From assembly GCF_007992215.1 (NCBI RefSeq), contig NZ_BJZV01000029.1:1-47607 (forward strand): 47,607 bases of DNA, read 5' to 3'. This document shows, piece by piece, positions 1 through 8,616 of the stretch. The position numbers were made by a program, and so were the translations under genes. Below the pieces are notes generated by a model. The model had not been told where the DNA came from and searched no databases. It saw only the letters and a list, made by a program, of their open reading frames with translations. Within the stretch, counting starts at the first letter, position 1. Each line of letters starts with the position of its first letter. Source of the DNA: Methylobacterium gnaphalii (GTDB lineage Bacteria > Pseudomonadota > Alphaproteobacteria > Rhizobiales > Beijerinckiaceae).

Positions 1-694
1 TCGTTCGGCGGCGAGCCGAATCTGGACCTCGGATTTAAACTTAATCGGCCTCGATCAAGCCGATCCGTCCCCAACAAGGACGGAATGCTGACATTCGAGG
101 CTGCCTCACTACTTTGTGAAGGCGCCCTGACTTTGATCGCAGGCGACGCGAACAGAGTACACCGGTCCTCCGCGAAGCCAGCTGGAAGATCGTATTGCAG
201 GACGCAGCGCGGCAGCGTTTGATCGATCCGACGACACTATCATCATGCGCCGGCGAGCCTGGGTTAGTCTCGCTATGTGCTTCGCCAATCCCCGGACCGG
301 CTTGATTGGCGCATCCATCGAAGACGGCATCGGTTAGTAAGCCAACCGGTGCGATGAGCGGGGTGCGCCTATAAGGGGCCACAACCGAGGCCACTTTCGC
401 TACTAGGTGGATCGCGGCAGACGTTTCCTGCGAGCCGAGATGCTCGTTCCGCAGACGGAGCATCTCGCGCACATCCTCACCTTCCTAATTCAAGATGGGT
501 ACGCGGCGCGGGCCTTGTCAGACCGGCCCTTCTAACACCCCCCCCGAAGAGAGCCTACGATCGGCATTGTCTGATATCATACGCCAAGTCACGGACTGAT
601 CAGCATATTTTCCTGCGGCGTCTCCACTGCGGATGGCGAACCGTGGCGTTCTGAGCATTGCGCCGAAGGCTGGGCAGGGTCATACCGAGCCCGA
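1..694. other. 694-bp stretch without a convincing gene
   Basis: No ORF here has a ribosome binding site, recognisable family motifs or the third-position GC bias of the neighbours. A minus-strand reading frame of 143 codons at 41-472 exists, but its translation is rich in Arg, Ser and Cys with no domain-like pattern. A plus-strand frame open from base 1 to a stop near 222 could be the tail of an upstream gene, but nothing identifies it. The last 130 bases before the phytochrome gene are less GC-rich and probably carry its promoter; no clear -35/-10 pair was assigned. Confidence 0.5.
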
Positions 695-3307
695 ATGAGT
701 CACCTGTTCCAACACAGGACCCAGGACATCCTCACTGGGTCCGTCGACCTCGATGGCCTGTCTTCCGAGGATCTCGACCGTCTCGACCAGGGCGTCATCG
801 CACTGGACGCTGGCGGACGCATCCTGTTTTACAGCGAGGGAGCCGCGAGCCGGTTTGGCCTCTCGGCCGAAGCCGTTGTCGGGCGGCATTATTTCCGCGA
901 GGTCGCACCCAGTACGAACGTACCCGGTTTTTACGGCCGCTTCCTAAGCGGCGTGCGCCGCGGACGGCTCGACGACGCATTCGAATTTGTTTTCGGCCTT
1001 ACGCCGCAGCCGCTCCGAGCCCGCATTCAGATGCGCGACTCCGCTAGTCCTGGCCGCTACTGGGTGATAATTACGCCCCTGGAGCAAGTTGGGGTCGGCC
1101 GGTCACGCGAGGCGGTGATGGCCGCCGTGGGCCAGCGGGTCAGGGCGGAACCAGTCGATCCGGGCCTGTGCGAGCGCGAGCCGATCCACATTCCAGGCTC
1201 GATCCAGCCGAACGCCGTCATGGTCGCGGCCAACGCGGCGAATCTCAGGATTCTCGCGCACAGCGCCAATATCGCTGACATCTTCTCTGACGGGGTGCCG
1301 ATGGACGGGCGCCACCTTGGCGAGATTCTACCGCCGGCCTTCATGGCTTCGATCGAGGCAGGCATCGCGGCACGCAGCCTGGAGGACGGCCGGCTGCTAC
1401 GTCAGGCCATCGCTTTGGCCGGGCGGCCGGAAGAGCGTTTCTACGCCGTGGCGCATGTCCAGAGCGACCGGGTTATCGTCGAGCTTGAGCGCGCGCCGGA
1501 GCGGCCCGACGATTTCGGGTCCGCCAGCCCGCTCGAGACGGAGCTGGCAGTAGTCCGATTGCGCGCAGCCAAGACTCTCGACGAGGCCGCGCGGATCGCC
1601 GCGAACGAAATCCGGCTTCTTACGAATTTCGAATCGGTCCTCGTCTACCGGTTCGACGAGGAATGGAACGGCGAAGCCATCGCCGAGGACATGATCCCTG
1701 ACTGGAACCGGTCCCTGATTGGGCTGCGATTTCCCTCCTCGGACATTCCTGCACAGGCGCGCGCGCTGTACCACAAGGCCAAGAGCCGGTTCGTGATCGA
1801 TCGCGACTGCGTGCCGGTGCCACTGGTCACAGGGAAGGATGCCGGAAACGGCCCGATCGACCTGACTTTCGCCCAGAACCGCACACTCTCGCCGATCCAT
1901 CTAGAGTATCAGCGCAATCTCGGCGTGAACGGCTCGATGTCGATCTCGATCATGATCGAGGGACGGCTCTGGGGCCTGATGATCGGCCATCATCGGCAGC
2001 CGCACTACGTAGCGCCGGAGACCCGGGCGGCTTCGACTGTGCTCACAGATGCCTTCGCCATGCGTGTGCAGGAGATCGAAGCGCACGCCCAGTGGGCCGA
2101 GCAGCAGGCGCATCTCGACACCGAGGGGCGGCTGGTGCGCAGCCTCGCTCAGTCGGACGACTTCGTGCAGGCGCTGACCGTCGGGTCGACGACGCTGCTT
2201 GATCTCTTTGAGGCCGGCGGCGCGGGCATTGTCTCGGAGGGCCACGTCAGCCTGATCGGGTCCTGCCCGAGCGAGCAGGAAGTGCTGGCGCTAGCAGCAT
2301 GGCTGAGGGACAATCTGCCGCCAGGACAGCCCAGCTACACCACCGACGCTCTCGCCAGTGCGCACCCGCGCGCTGGCGCCTACACGCAGACGGCTAGCGG
2401 CCTACTCGCCGCCTTCGTCGATGCCGAGCGGATGCACCTGCTGCTCTGGTTCAGACCTGAAGTTCCGAGCTCAGTGACGTGGGGCGGCGATCCTCGGAAG
2501 CCGGTGATCGCGGGCTCAGGCTCCGTGGCGGTTCTGCCGCGGCGCTCCTTCGAGCGCTGGGTGGAGGAGCGCCGTGGCGTCTCCACACCCTTCCTGCATT
2601 GGCAGGTATCGCTCGCCGAGCAACTCGCGCAGGCGGTTGAGGGTGTCGTCCTGCGCCAGCGGCGCAAGATCCAGGAGCTGACACAGCTTCTGGTCGACAA
2701 GGAGCGCCTGCTTACGCAGAAGGATCTGCTCACGCGCGAGATCGACCACCGCGTGAAGAACTCGCTGCAGATCGTCTCGGCCTTCCTGCACATGCAGCGC
2801 CGCCAAGTCACCGATCCGGAGGCACGGCAGGCCTTCGCCGAAACTGCGGGACGCGTCATGAGCGTGGCCCGGGTTCACGACAGTCTCTACCAAGCCGGCA
2901 GCGTGGAGGAAGTCGATCTCGGCCAGACCATTGAGAACCTATGCAATGATCTCACCGGCCTCGCCGGCAATCAGCACACCGTCGAGTTGACCGCTGAACC
3001 GGGGCTGATGGTGCCCTATCAGAAGGCAGTCTCGCTCTCGCTGATCGCCACCGAGCTCGTCACGAATGCCTTCAAGTATGGTGGCAGCGAGGATCGCGGC
3101 GCCCAGGTCAAGGTTAGCGTCTCAGGCCTGAAGAACGGCGTCACGCTCAAGGTCTGCGACGATGGCGGCGGTCTGCCCGAAGGCTGGGACACCCAGGCCA
3201 AGGGTACCGGTCTCGGCATGAAGCTAGTGCGTGCCATGCTTGAACAGATCGGCGCGCGGATCGAAGTCGAGAACGTGCCGGGCGCCTGCTTTACCGTGCA
3301 CGCGTGA
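695..3307 (+). CDS. PYP-like PAS / bacteriophytochrome / HisKA_2 histidine kinase hybrid
   Basis: 870-residue soluble light-sensing histidine kinase. Residues 1-130 align without gaps to photoactive yellow protein (shared GxxxFxxVAPxT, then PxFYGxF and YWV), the Ppr arrangement known from Rhodospirillum centenum. The chromophore cysteine (Cys69 of PYP) is Ser73 here; Glu46 is Ala50 and Arg52 is Leu56, while Tyr42 is kept as Tyr46. The phytochrome part looks complete: biliverdin cysteine Cys159 in CEREPIHIPGSIQP, GAF with DIP at 350-352 and chromophore His402, and PHY with the tongue motif PRRSF at 615-619. The kinase has a HisKA_2 H-box with His685 (EIDHRVKNSLQ) followed by an ATPase domain with N and G boxes (DDGGG, GTGLG). 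The stop overlaps the heme oxygenase start. No response regulator adjoins it. Red/far-red sensing through biliverdin is likely; blue-light sensing by the PYP domain is not. Confidence 0.93.
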   Translation: MSHLFQHRTQDILTGSVDLDGLSSEDLDRLDQGVIALDAGGRILFYSEGAASRFGLSAEAVVGRHYFREVAPSTNVPGFYGRFLSGVRRGRLDDAFEFVFGLTPQPLRARIQMRDSASPGRYWVIITPLEQVGVGRSREAVMAAVGQRVRAEPVDPGLCEREPIHIPGSIQPNAVMVAANAANLRILAHSANIADIFSDGVPMDGRHLGEILPPAFMASIEAGIAARSLEDGRLLRQAIALAGRPEERFYAVAHVQSDRVIVELERAPERPDDFGSASPLETELAVVRLRAAKTLDEAARIAANEIRLLTNFESVLVYRFDEEWNGEAIAEDMIPDWNRSLIGLRFPSSDIPAQARALYHKAKSRFVIDRDCVPVPLVTGKDAGNGPIDLTFAQNRTLSPIHLEYQRNLGVNGSMSISIMIEGRLWGLMIGHHRQPHYVAPETRAASTVLTDAFAMRVQEIEAHAQWAEQQAHLDTEGRLVRSLAQSDDFVQALTVGSTTLLDLFEAGGAGIVSEGHVSLIGSCPSEQEVLALAAWLRDNLPPGQPSYTTDALASAHPRAGAYTQTASGLLAAFVDAERMHLLLWFRPEVPSSVTWGGDPRKPVIAGSGSVAVLPRRSFERWVEERRGVSTPFLHWQVSLAEQLAQAVEGVVLRQRRKIQELTQLLVDKERLLTQKDLLTREIDHRVKNSLQIVSAFLHMQRRQVTDPEARQAFAETAGRVMSVARVHDSLYQAGSVEEVDLGQTIENLCNDLTGLAGNQHTVELTAEPGLMVPYQKAVSLSLIATELVTNAFKYGGSEDRGAQVKVSVSGLKNGVTLKVCDDGGGLPEGWDTQAKGTGLGMKLVRAMLEQIGARIEVENVPGACFTVHA

Positions 3308-3861
3308 CCACCGGCCTCCACGCTCGCCTGCGCGCGGCGACTGCGGACGCGCATCAGGCACTCGAAGACGAGCTCCAGTGGGAAGCGCGGACCGCTACGC
3401 TCGACGGGTACTGCTCCTTGCTGGCGCTGATGCGCGGCTTCCATGCTGGCTTCGAGCCGGCGATCGGGCGGGCGCTCAATGACGAGGCCTTCTTCGCACC
3501 ACGTCGCAGGCTCCACAGCCTGGATGCCGACCTAACTTGCCTCGGCCTCGATCCGGCTGCGATCGCAGCGCTGTCGGCGATTACGCCTATCACCCTCACG
3601 AGCCCGGCCTCGGCCTACGGTGCACTCTACGTGCTCGAAGGCTCGACTCTGGGCGGACAGGTGATCGGCCGCTCTATCATCGAGCGGCACGGACCCGCAG
3701 TCGAGGCGGCCTGCAGCTATTATCGCGGACATGGCCGCGATACCGGCCGCATGTGGAACGCCTTTCGCGCTCGGCTCGACGCGATGGATGGCGACGAGGC
3801 TTTGGAGGCAGGTATCGCGACCTTCGATGCCCTGCGGCTCTGGGTGACGGCACCGAGATAG
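3304..3861 (+). CDS. Biliverdin-producing heme oxygenase (BphO type)
   Basis: 185-residue protein of the bacterial heme oxygenase fold, which opens heme to biliverdin, CO and iron. The proximal heme ligand is probably His17 in TADAHQALE, and the distal helix carries YVLEGSTLGGQ, typical of the PigA/BphO branch. It starts with GTG, which overlaps the TGA of the phytochrome gene (GTGA), so the two are translationally coupled. That pairing is the usual sign that the product supplies the biliverdin chromophore rather than serving iron acquisition. Length and motifs are normal and nothing appears missing. Confidence 0.88.
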   Translation: MTTGLHARLRAATADAHQALEDELQWEARTATLDGYCSLLALMRGFHAGFEPAIGRALNDEAFFAPRRRLHSLDADLTCLGLDPAAIAALSAITPITLTSPASAYGALYVLEGSTLGGQVIGRSIIERHGPAVEAACSYYRGHGRDTGRMWNAFRARLDAMDGDEALEAGIATFDALRLWVTAPR

Positions 3862-4073
3862 GGGCCAGCCGCCGTCCTGGCCCGGCGCAGGGTCATGCCC
3901 GCATCGGATGCCCAAGGCGTCCTGGGCCGACCTCAAATTTACCTTCGAAGGAAGTTGCAGGGGATAATTGCGTCTCGGCCGCGCTCGCAGAAACCAGATT
4001 CTTCGAACCTGCGCGTCACAGCAGCGGGATAGGCGCAGCACCGCTGCGGCCGATCGGATGCGAGGCGTTCCCA

Positions 4074-4988
4074 ATGCGGCGCGAACCTACCTTCGAAGAG
4101 CTGGATCTCGACGATATCAATGGCGAGGTCAGCTCGCTTGCTTCGCCGAAACCGCTCAGTCGTATTCGGCCCGCCGTGCAACTCGCCTTGGCAGCTGCAG
4201 TGGTCGCCGGCCTGACATTGTTCGCGCGCGATCGAGCTACCTCGGATCCGACGCCTCGCGCCTGGACCGAGCCGCCGCGCTCTCTGTCCGCGCCCTCTGC
4301 GCGCGCTGCGATGCCGGCGAGCACGGCCGGCCCGCTGCTCGCCATGGACCTGGCCGATCCTCCGGCTCGGGCTGAACCGCCGCGCTGGAACTCGGCGACC
4401 GGGCTACGCGAGGATGCGCTGACCCAGGGTAGCTTCGACGCGATCGAGGCTCCGTTTCTGCGGCTGACCTTGACCGAGGCAACCCAAGGACCCGAACCGG
4501 CTACGAGCCTATTCGTCACGCTCGCGCGGCGTGCGGCGGAGATTCAGGGGCTTGCCGTCGTTCGCACCGGCATGCGCGGCACGATCGAGACCAAATTCGG
4601 AGCTTTCGAGACCGTCGAGACCACGCTGAGCGGCCAGGGGACGCGCCTCTGTACTGGCTTCTCCAGCATCAGGACAAAAGCCATGCGGATCGACGGTTGG
4701 CTCTGCGGCGTGCTCGGCCAACCGCCCGAGCCTCAGGCGGTTGCCTGCGCCATCGATGCAGTCAGGTTGGCGATCTCGGCGACGCCGGCTATCGAAATCG
4801 CCTTCGGCGAAGCGGAACTGCGCCGCGTCGCTGGTTGCAGCGCTCCCGCAAGCGTCATTGCAGGCGACCGCGCCTCAGATCAGACCGGGTCGATCACCGA
4901 ACGCAAAACTGCAACAGGCACGCGGAATACGCGCCGCTCACGAAAAAATGAGGCAGAACTGCGGCGAAATGCGGAAGCGCGGCTGTAA
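4074..4988 (+). CDS. Conserved hypothetical membrane-anchored protein
   Basis: 304-residue protein with a short cytoplasmic N terminus, one membrane helix near residues 35-55 and a long extracytoplasmic part. Residues 120-260 hold the conserved block (LFVTLARRAAEIQGL, TKFGAFETVETTL) that I recall from uncharacterised Hyphomicrobiales proteins, with four cysteines (in CTGF, LCGV, ACAI, GCSA) that could form disulfides. The C-terminal 50 residues are basic and low in complexity. The same frame runs open upstream, but the ATG at 4074 is chosen because the extension overlaps the heme oxygenase gene and looks non-coding. No function is assigned. Confidence 0.72.
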   Translation: MRREPTFEELDLDDINGEVSSLASPKPLSRIRPAVQLALAAAVVAGLTLFARDRATSDPTPRAWTEPPRSLSAPSARAAMPASTAGPLLAMDLADPPARAEPPRWNSATGLREDALTQGSFDAIEAPFLRLTLTEATQGPEPATSLFVTLARRAAEIQGLAVVRTGMRGTIETKFGAFETVETTLSGQGTRLCTGFSSIRTKAMRIDGWLCGVLGQPPEPQAVACAIDAVRLAISATPAIEIAFGEAELRRVAGCSAPASVIAGDRASDQTGSITERKTATGTRNTRRSRKNEAELRRNAEARL

Positions 4989-5085
4989 GGAGGGAACAAC
5001 GGCTCAGCTCGGGCGTCTTCTCCACAACGGGCTATTTATTAACGAGCCCACCGTAGCTTCAGCCCACGCAAACCAGGGTCTCGCC

Positions 5086-5499
5086 ATGCGCTTCACCAAG
5101 CTTGCCCTTCTGGGCGCCCTTTCGCTGACCGCCGTTGGGTTCGGCTCCGCTGCCGAGGCGCAGGGTCCCTATGGCGGTCCGGGCTACGTTCGTGTCAGCC
5201 GTCCGCTTCCGATTCGCATCCGTCCGCGCAGCTGGCTCGATGCCGGCCGCACCACCGAGGCGTATAACGGCTCCGTCTCGAACCCAGCGACCAGCCCCTA
5301 CCTCATCCAGGCCAGCAACTTGCTATCGCCGGTCTACGGCCGCAACGATCTGTACGGCGGCTCAAACCTGCCTGACCCCATCACCAACGGCCCGTTCATA
5401 GGCGCTCGCAGCACCGCGATCCGCAACGTCGACTTCTCCGCGATCGACGTTATCGACCCGACCTCCTACCGCTCGCGCACGGGCATGTCGCCCTACTAG
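5086..5499 (+). CDS. Small secreted protein of unknown function
   Basis: 137 residues with a clear signal peptide (MRFTKLALLGALSL, cleavage likely after AEA near residue 25). The mature part is rich in Pro, Tyr, Ser, Gly and Asn, without cysteine, and ends DPTSYRSRTGMSPY. It may be a small periplasmic or outer-membrane-associated protein. The gene is followed directly by a strong terminator at 5521-5549, so it is probably transcribed alone. A same-frame upstream extension is rejected because the signal peptide starts at this ATG. Confidence 0.72.
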   Translation: MRFTKLALLGALSLTAVGFGSAAEAQGPYGGPGYVRVSRPLPIRIRPRSWLDAGRTTEAYNGSVSNPATSPYLIQASNLLSPVYGRNDLYGGSNLPDPITNGPFIGARSTAIRNVDFSAIDVIDPTSYRSRTGMSPY

Positions 5500-5520
5500 G
5501 ACCGGGCGGCATCCTAAAAC

Positions 5521-5549
5521 GAAAACGGGCCCACGCAGGGCCCGTTTTC
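5521..5549. terminator. Bidirectional intrinsic terminator
   Basis: Perfect inverted repeat: an 11-bp arm AAAACGGGCCC, loop ACGCA, arm GGGCCCGTTTT, with T-rich sequence following on the plus strand and A-rich sequence before it. It lies 20 bp after the secreted-protein gene and about 70 bp beyond the leuB stop, so it can serve both convergent transcripts. Confidence 0.88.
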
Positions 5550-5616
5550 TTTTGCGCTTACCTTTGCCGTTCCAGGGCCACGGGCGGAAACCGGAACGGC
5601 GGCGCGAGGAGAGGTT

Positions 5617-6717
5617 TCAGGCCGCCAACTCGCGGACGATTGCGTCGCCCATCTCAGCGGTGCTGATGACCTTGGTGCCTTCGCTGGCGATATCGCGGGT
5701 GCGAGCGCCCGAAGCGAGAGTGCGTGTGATCGCGGCTTCGACGCGGTCAGCGGCGACGCCTAGGCCGAAGGAGTAGCGCAGGCACATGGCGAGCGAGCCG
5801 ATCATTGCGATCGGGTTGGCAAAACCCTTGCCGGCGATGTCGGGCGCCGAGCCGTGGACCGGCTCGTAGAGCGCCTTGCGTGTGCCCTTCGCGTCGATCG
5901 CACCGAGCGAGGCCGAGGGCAGCATGCCCAGCGAGCCCGTCAGCATGGCCGCGACGTCGGAGAGCACGTCGCCGAACAGGTTGTCGGTCACGAGCACGTC
6001 GAATTGCTTGGGCCGGCGCACGAGCTGCATGGCGCAATTATCGGCGAGCACGTGCTCCAGTTCGACGTCGGCATAGTGCTCTTGGTGGACCCGGGTGACG
6101 ACCTCCTTCCAGAGAACGCCGGTCTTCATGACGTTATTCTTTTCGGCAGATGCGACACGCCCCAAGCGCTTACGGGCGAGGTCGAAGGCGACATGAGCGA
6201 TACGCTCGATCTCGGCGGTCGTGTAGACCTGCGTATCGACGGCGCGCTTAGAGCCGTCCGGCAGCGTCGTGATTTCCTTCGGCTCGCCGAAATATACACC
6301 GCCGGTCAGCTCGCGCACGATCATCATGTCGAGGCCTTCGACCAGTTCGGGCTTCAGCGCCGAGGCTTCCGCAAGCGCCGGATAGCAGATCGCCGGGCGG
6401 AGATTGGCGAATAGGCCGAGTTCCTTGCGCAGCCGCAGCAGGCCGGCCTCGGGGCGGATGTCGTAGGCTACGCCGTTCCACTTCGGGCCGCCCACGGCGC
6501 CGAGCAGGATCGCGTCGGCCGCATCGGCTTTGGCGAGTGTCGCATCGGCAAGGGGTTTGCCGTGCACGTCGATGGCCGCGCCGCCCACGAGGTCGATCTC
6601 GGTCTCGAACGTGGCGAGGCCGGCATTGCCGAGCCAGGCCACAACCTTCTCGACTTCGGCCATCACCTCGGGACCGATTCCGTCGCCGGGGAGGAGCAGG
6701 AGTTTGTAGCTGGTCAT
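5617..6717 (-). CDS. leuB: 3-isopropylmalate dehydrogenase
   Basis: 366-residue cytoplasmic enzyme that oxidises and decarboxylates 3-isopropylmalate with NAD in leucine synthesis. The N terminus LLLPGDGIGPEVM, the central LTGGVYFGEP and the metal-binding segment VTDNLFGDVLSDVAAML are all standard, as is the C-terminal EPVHGSAPDIAGKG nucleotide region. Length is normal. It stands alone here, and no leader-peptide attenuator was seen upstream. Confidence 0.96.
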   Translation of the reverse strand: MTSYKLLLLPGDGIGPEVMAEVEKVVAWLGNAGLATFETEIDLVGGAAIDVHGKPLADATLAKADAADAILLGAVGGPKWNGVAYDIRPEAGLLRLRKELGLFANLRPAICYPALAEASALKPELVEGLDMMIVRELTGGVYFGEPKEITTLPDGSKRAVDTQVYTTAEIERIAHVAFDLARKRLGRVASAEKNNVMKTGVLWKEVVTRVHQEHYADVELEHVLADNCAMQLVRRPKQFDVLVTDNLFGDVLSDVAAMLTGSLGMLPSASLGAIDAKGTRKALYEPVHGSAPDIAGKGFANPIAMIGSLAMCLRYSFGLGVAADRVEAAITRTLASGARTRDIASEGTKVISTAEMGDAIVRELAA

Positions 6718-6819
6718 GGTCGCCGTGGCCTTCTGGTGTCCGGGCTGCGTCGTGCTGGGCCGTTGCTTCGGCGGCTGTAAAGTTCACATCCCCGTGCTGG
6801 CAAGCCCGCTGGCCGCGGA

Positions 6820-8259
6820 TCAGTGCGTTGTTGGCTGAGGGAGGCCCGCGCGCTCGCGGTTAGGCGCAAGCGGCCAGGGGATGCGCCGCTCGGACGTGCC
6901 GCCGATTTCCGGGACGAAGCTGCGCACGGTCCGCCGCCCGGCTGCTTTGGCTGCGTAGAGCGCCATGTCGGCTTGGTCGAAGAGATCAGAGGGTGAGCAA
7001 GATCCGGCGACATGCGCGATGCCGATTGAGGCCCCGATCCGCAGGAGATGGCGCGCGCAGGCCATGGGCCGAGCCAGGGCGGTAACGACATCCTCGCCCA
7101 GCGCCTCGATCGCCTCCCGCTCGAACGATGGGCCGAGCAGGATCGCGAACTCGTCGCCGCCAATCCGTGCCACCAAATTCGCCTGTACGCAGATCTCGCT
7201 CAGGCGGCGTGTAGCCTCCTTCAAGCAGTCATCGCCAACCGCGTGGCCGTAGCTGTCGTTGACCTGCTTGAAATCGTCGAGATCGACCAGCATCAGCGCA
7301 GTGATGGACGATTGTCTGGGTGTAGCGCTTGCGAGCGTCGATAGTTGCTTCTCGAACTGTGCCCGGTTGGCGAGCCCAGTCATCGCATCCCGCTCTGCGA
7401 GGAAGCGCGTCCGGTCGAGCAGGAGCTTTTGCTCGGTGATATCCTGCTTCATTCCGAAAAGGCGCACCGGCTCGCCGTTCGAGCAGTCCACCTCAGCGTT
7501 GATTCGAATCCAGCGCTGCGCGCCCTTTTGCGTGACGATCTCCGCCTCGAGCTGGAAGCCGCGCCGCTGCCGGAGGGCTTCGCTGCGGACGCGCTCCAAA
7601 AGGCCGAGTGCCCTGTCATTGTAGCATTCAAGCGCCCGCTGGCGGTCGAGGCGCGAGCCGCGAGCGATGCCGAACATGTCGTAGACCTGATGGCTCCAGT
7701 TCAGACTCTCGTCACGCAGTGCACAGGTCCAGAGGCCGACGCGCACTTCAGCCGCAGCCCGCTCGAAGGTGTCGCGGCTGCGCGCGAAATGCTCGGCCTG
7801 CGCCTCGATCCGGCTCCTGAGGCGGGCAATCGTCGCGGCGTCGCGCCTGCGCTGGGCGAGGGGAGCAATCTCCGCGGCAAAATCCTCGAAGGCGCGGATA
7901 TGCAGGGGCGAGAGCCAGCGGGGGTGCGAGTGGAGCAAATAGAGGATGCCAAAGGCGTGCCCTGCGTCGGATAGCAACGGCGTGCCAGCGAAGAAGCAGA
8001 CTCGCGGCCTATCAAGCGGCGCACGTGGCAACCCCGCCTCAAGGTCGAGATCTGGAAAGATGACAGTATCGCTGGCAGCGAGACTCTGGAGGCGACGGAA
8101 CGCTGGATCGTTGGTAGCACGAATGGGCGCGCCGGCGCAGAGTTCGATCGGGCCGTCCTCTTCGTCGATGAGCTGGATCAGCGCCGCGCGAACGAAGAAA
8201 CTGCAGCGGATGCGCTCCAGCAACGATGTCAGCGGATCGGGTGCGCTGCCGTTGCTCAT
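6820..8259 (-). CDS. GAF-PAS-GGDEF diguanylate cyclase
   Basis: 479-residue cytoplasmic protein predicted to make cyclic di-GMP. A GAF-like domain spans about residues 15-135 and a PAS domain with its C-terminal cap about 165-275 (ending FGMKQDITEQK). The GGDEF domain starts at RDAMTGLANR and has an intact active-site loop RIGGDEFAILL. The RxxD inhibitory site five residues before the loop is absent, so classic product inhibition is not expected. There is no EAL domain and no membrane helix, so the input is probably a cytosolic ligand. A consensus CtrA box lies 86-100 bp upstream in the correct orientation. Confidence 0.9.
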   Translation of the reverse strand: MSNGSAPDPLTSLLERIRCSFFVRAALIQLIDEEDGPIELCAGAPIRATNDPAFRRLQSLAASDTVIFPDLDLEAGLPRAPLDRPRVCFFAGTPLLSDAGHAFGILYLLHSHPRWLSPLHIRAFEDFAAEIAPLAQRRRDAATIARLRSRIEAQAEHFARSRDTFERAAAEVRVGLWTCALRDESLNWSHQVYDMFGIARGSRLDRQRALECYNDRALGLLERVRSEALRQRRGFQLEAEIVTQKGAQRWIRINAEVDCSNGEPVRLFGMKQDITEQKLLLDRTRFLAERDAMTGLANRAQFEKQLSTLASATPRQSSITALMLVDLDDFKQVNDSYGHAVGDDCLKEATRRLSEICVQANLVARIGGDEFAILLGPSFEREAIEALGEDVVTALARPMACARHLLRIGASIGIAHVAGSCSPSDLFDQADMALYAAKAAGRRTVRSFVPEIGGTSERRIPWPLAPNRERAGLPQPTTH

Positions 8260-8344
8260 TTAACAATCGACATTCGCAAGTGTTCTCCGTCACGTCGGAC
8301 GATCTGTCCGGTTGATCAAATTTCGGAGACTGAACGAGGACGCG

Positions 8345-8359
8345 TTAATCCGCACTTAA
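8345..8359 (-). promoter_or_regulatory. CtrA-binding box (TTAA-N7-TTAAC)
   Basis: Read on the minus strand the sequence is TTAA, GTGCGGA, TTAA followed by C, a full match to the CtrA consensus. It points at the diguanylate cyclase whose start is 86 bp away. CtrA is the alphaproteobacterial cell-cycle response regulator; binding is inferred from the match alone. Confidence 0.65.
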
Positions 8360-8478
8360 TCTTCGTCGGACCGGATCTTGAACGGTTCGCCGATATGGTC
8401 GTTCATGCCGGCCTCGTGGAACCGGAGGATCTTGGCGGGCAGCAAGGGATTACGGAAAGATCCGGGATCCCGCGATGA
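8356..8478 (-). pseudogene. Possible remnant of a receiver domain C terminus
   Basis: A 40-codon open minus-strand fragment ends RFHEAGMNDHIGEPFKI then RSDED and a TAA. The stretch AGMNDHIGxPF is characteristic of the last part of receiver domains in hybrid kinases, where x is the conserved lysine; here it is glutamate. No start codon or upstream receiver sequence remains (a stop precedes the fragment). It could be decayed sequence from a lost gene, or a chance resemblance. Confidence 0.3.
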
Positions 8479-8616
8479 TCACCTAATGCTGCGCGCCTGC
8501 CGAAACGTATACAGGCTCGTCTCCGTGCAAGACAGCACGCGATAGCTCCGCCATGCATTTCTCGCGACGAAGCGATGCCTTAAGACGAGTCCGATCCCGA
8601 CACAGGGGAGGGACCG

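Larger units (their letters stand above)
8260..8616. other. Divergent intergenic region with CtrA box and receiver-like remnant
   Basis: 357 bp between the diguanylate cyclase (minus) and the caspase-fold gene (plus). It contains the CtrA box at 8345-8359 and, on the minus strand at 8356-8478, an open fragment resembling the end of a receiver domain. The caspase gene has a good ribosome binding site (GGGAGGG) just before 8617. Confidence 0.6.

Noticed and set aside
41..472. 143-codon minus-strand frame near the left edge
   Set aside because: No ribosome binding site, no family resemblance and atypical composition.
3537..4073. N-terminal extension of the membrane-anchored protein at 4074 into the heme oxygenase gene
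   Set aside because: The extension is arginine-rich out-of-frame sequence of the oxygenase; the hydrophobic anchor and conserved block start after 4074.
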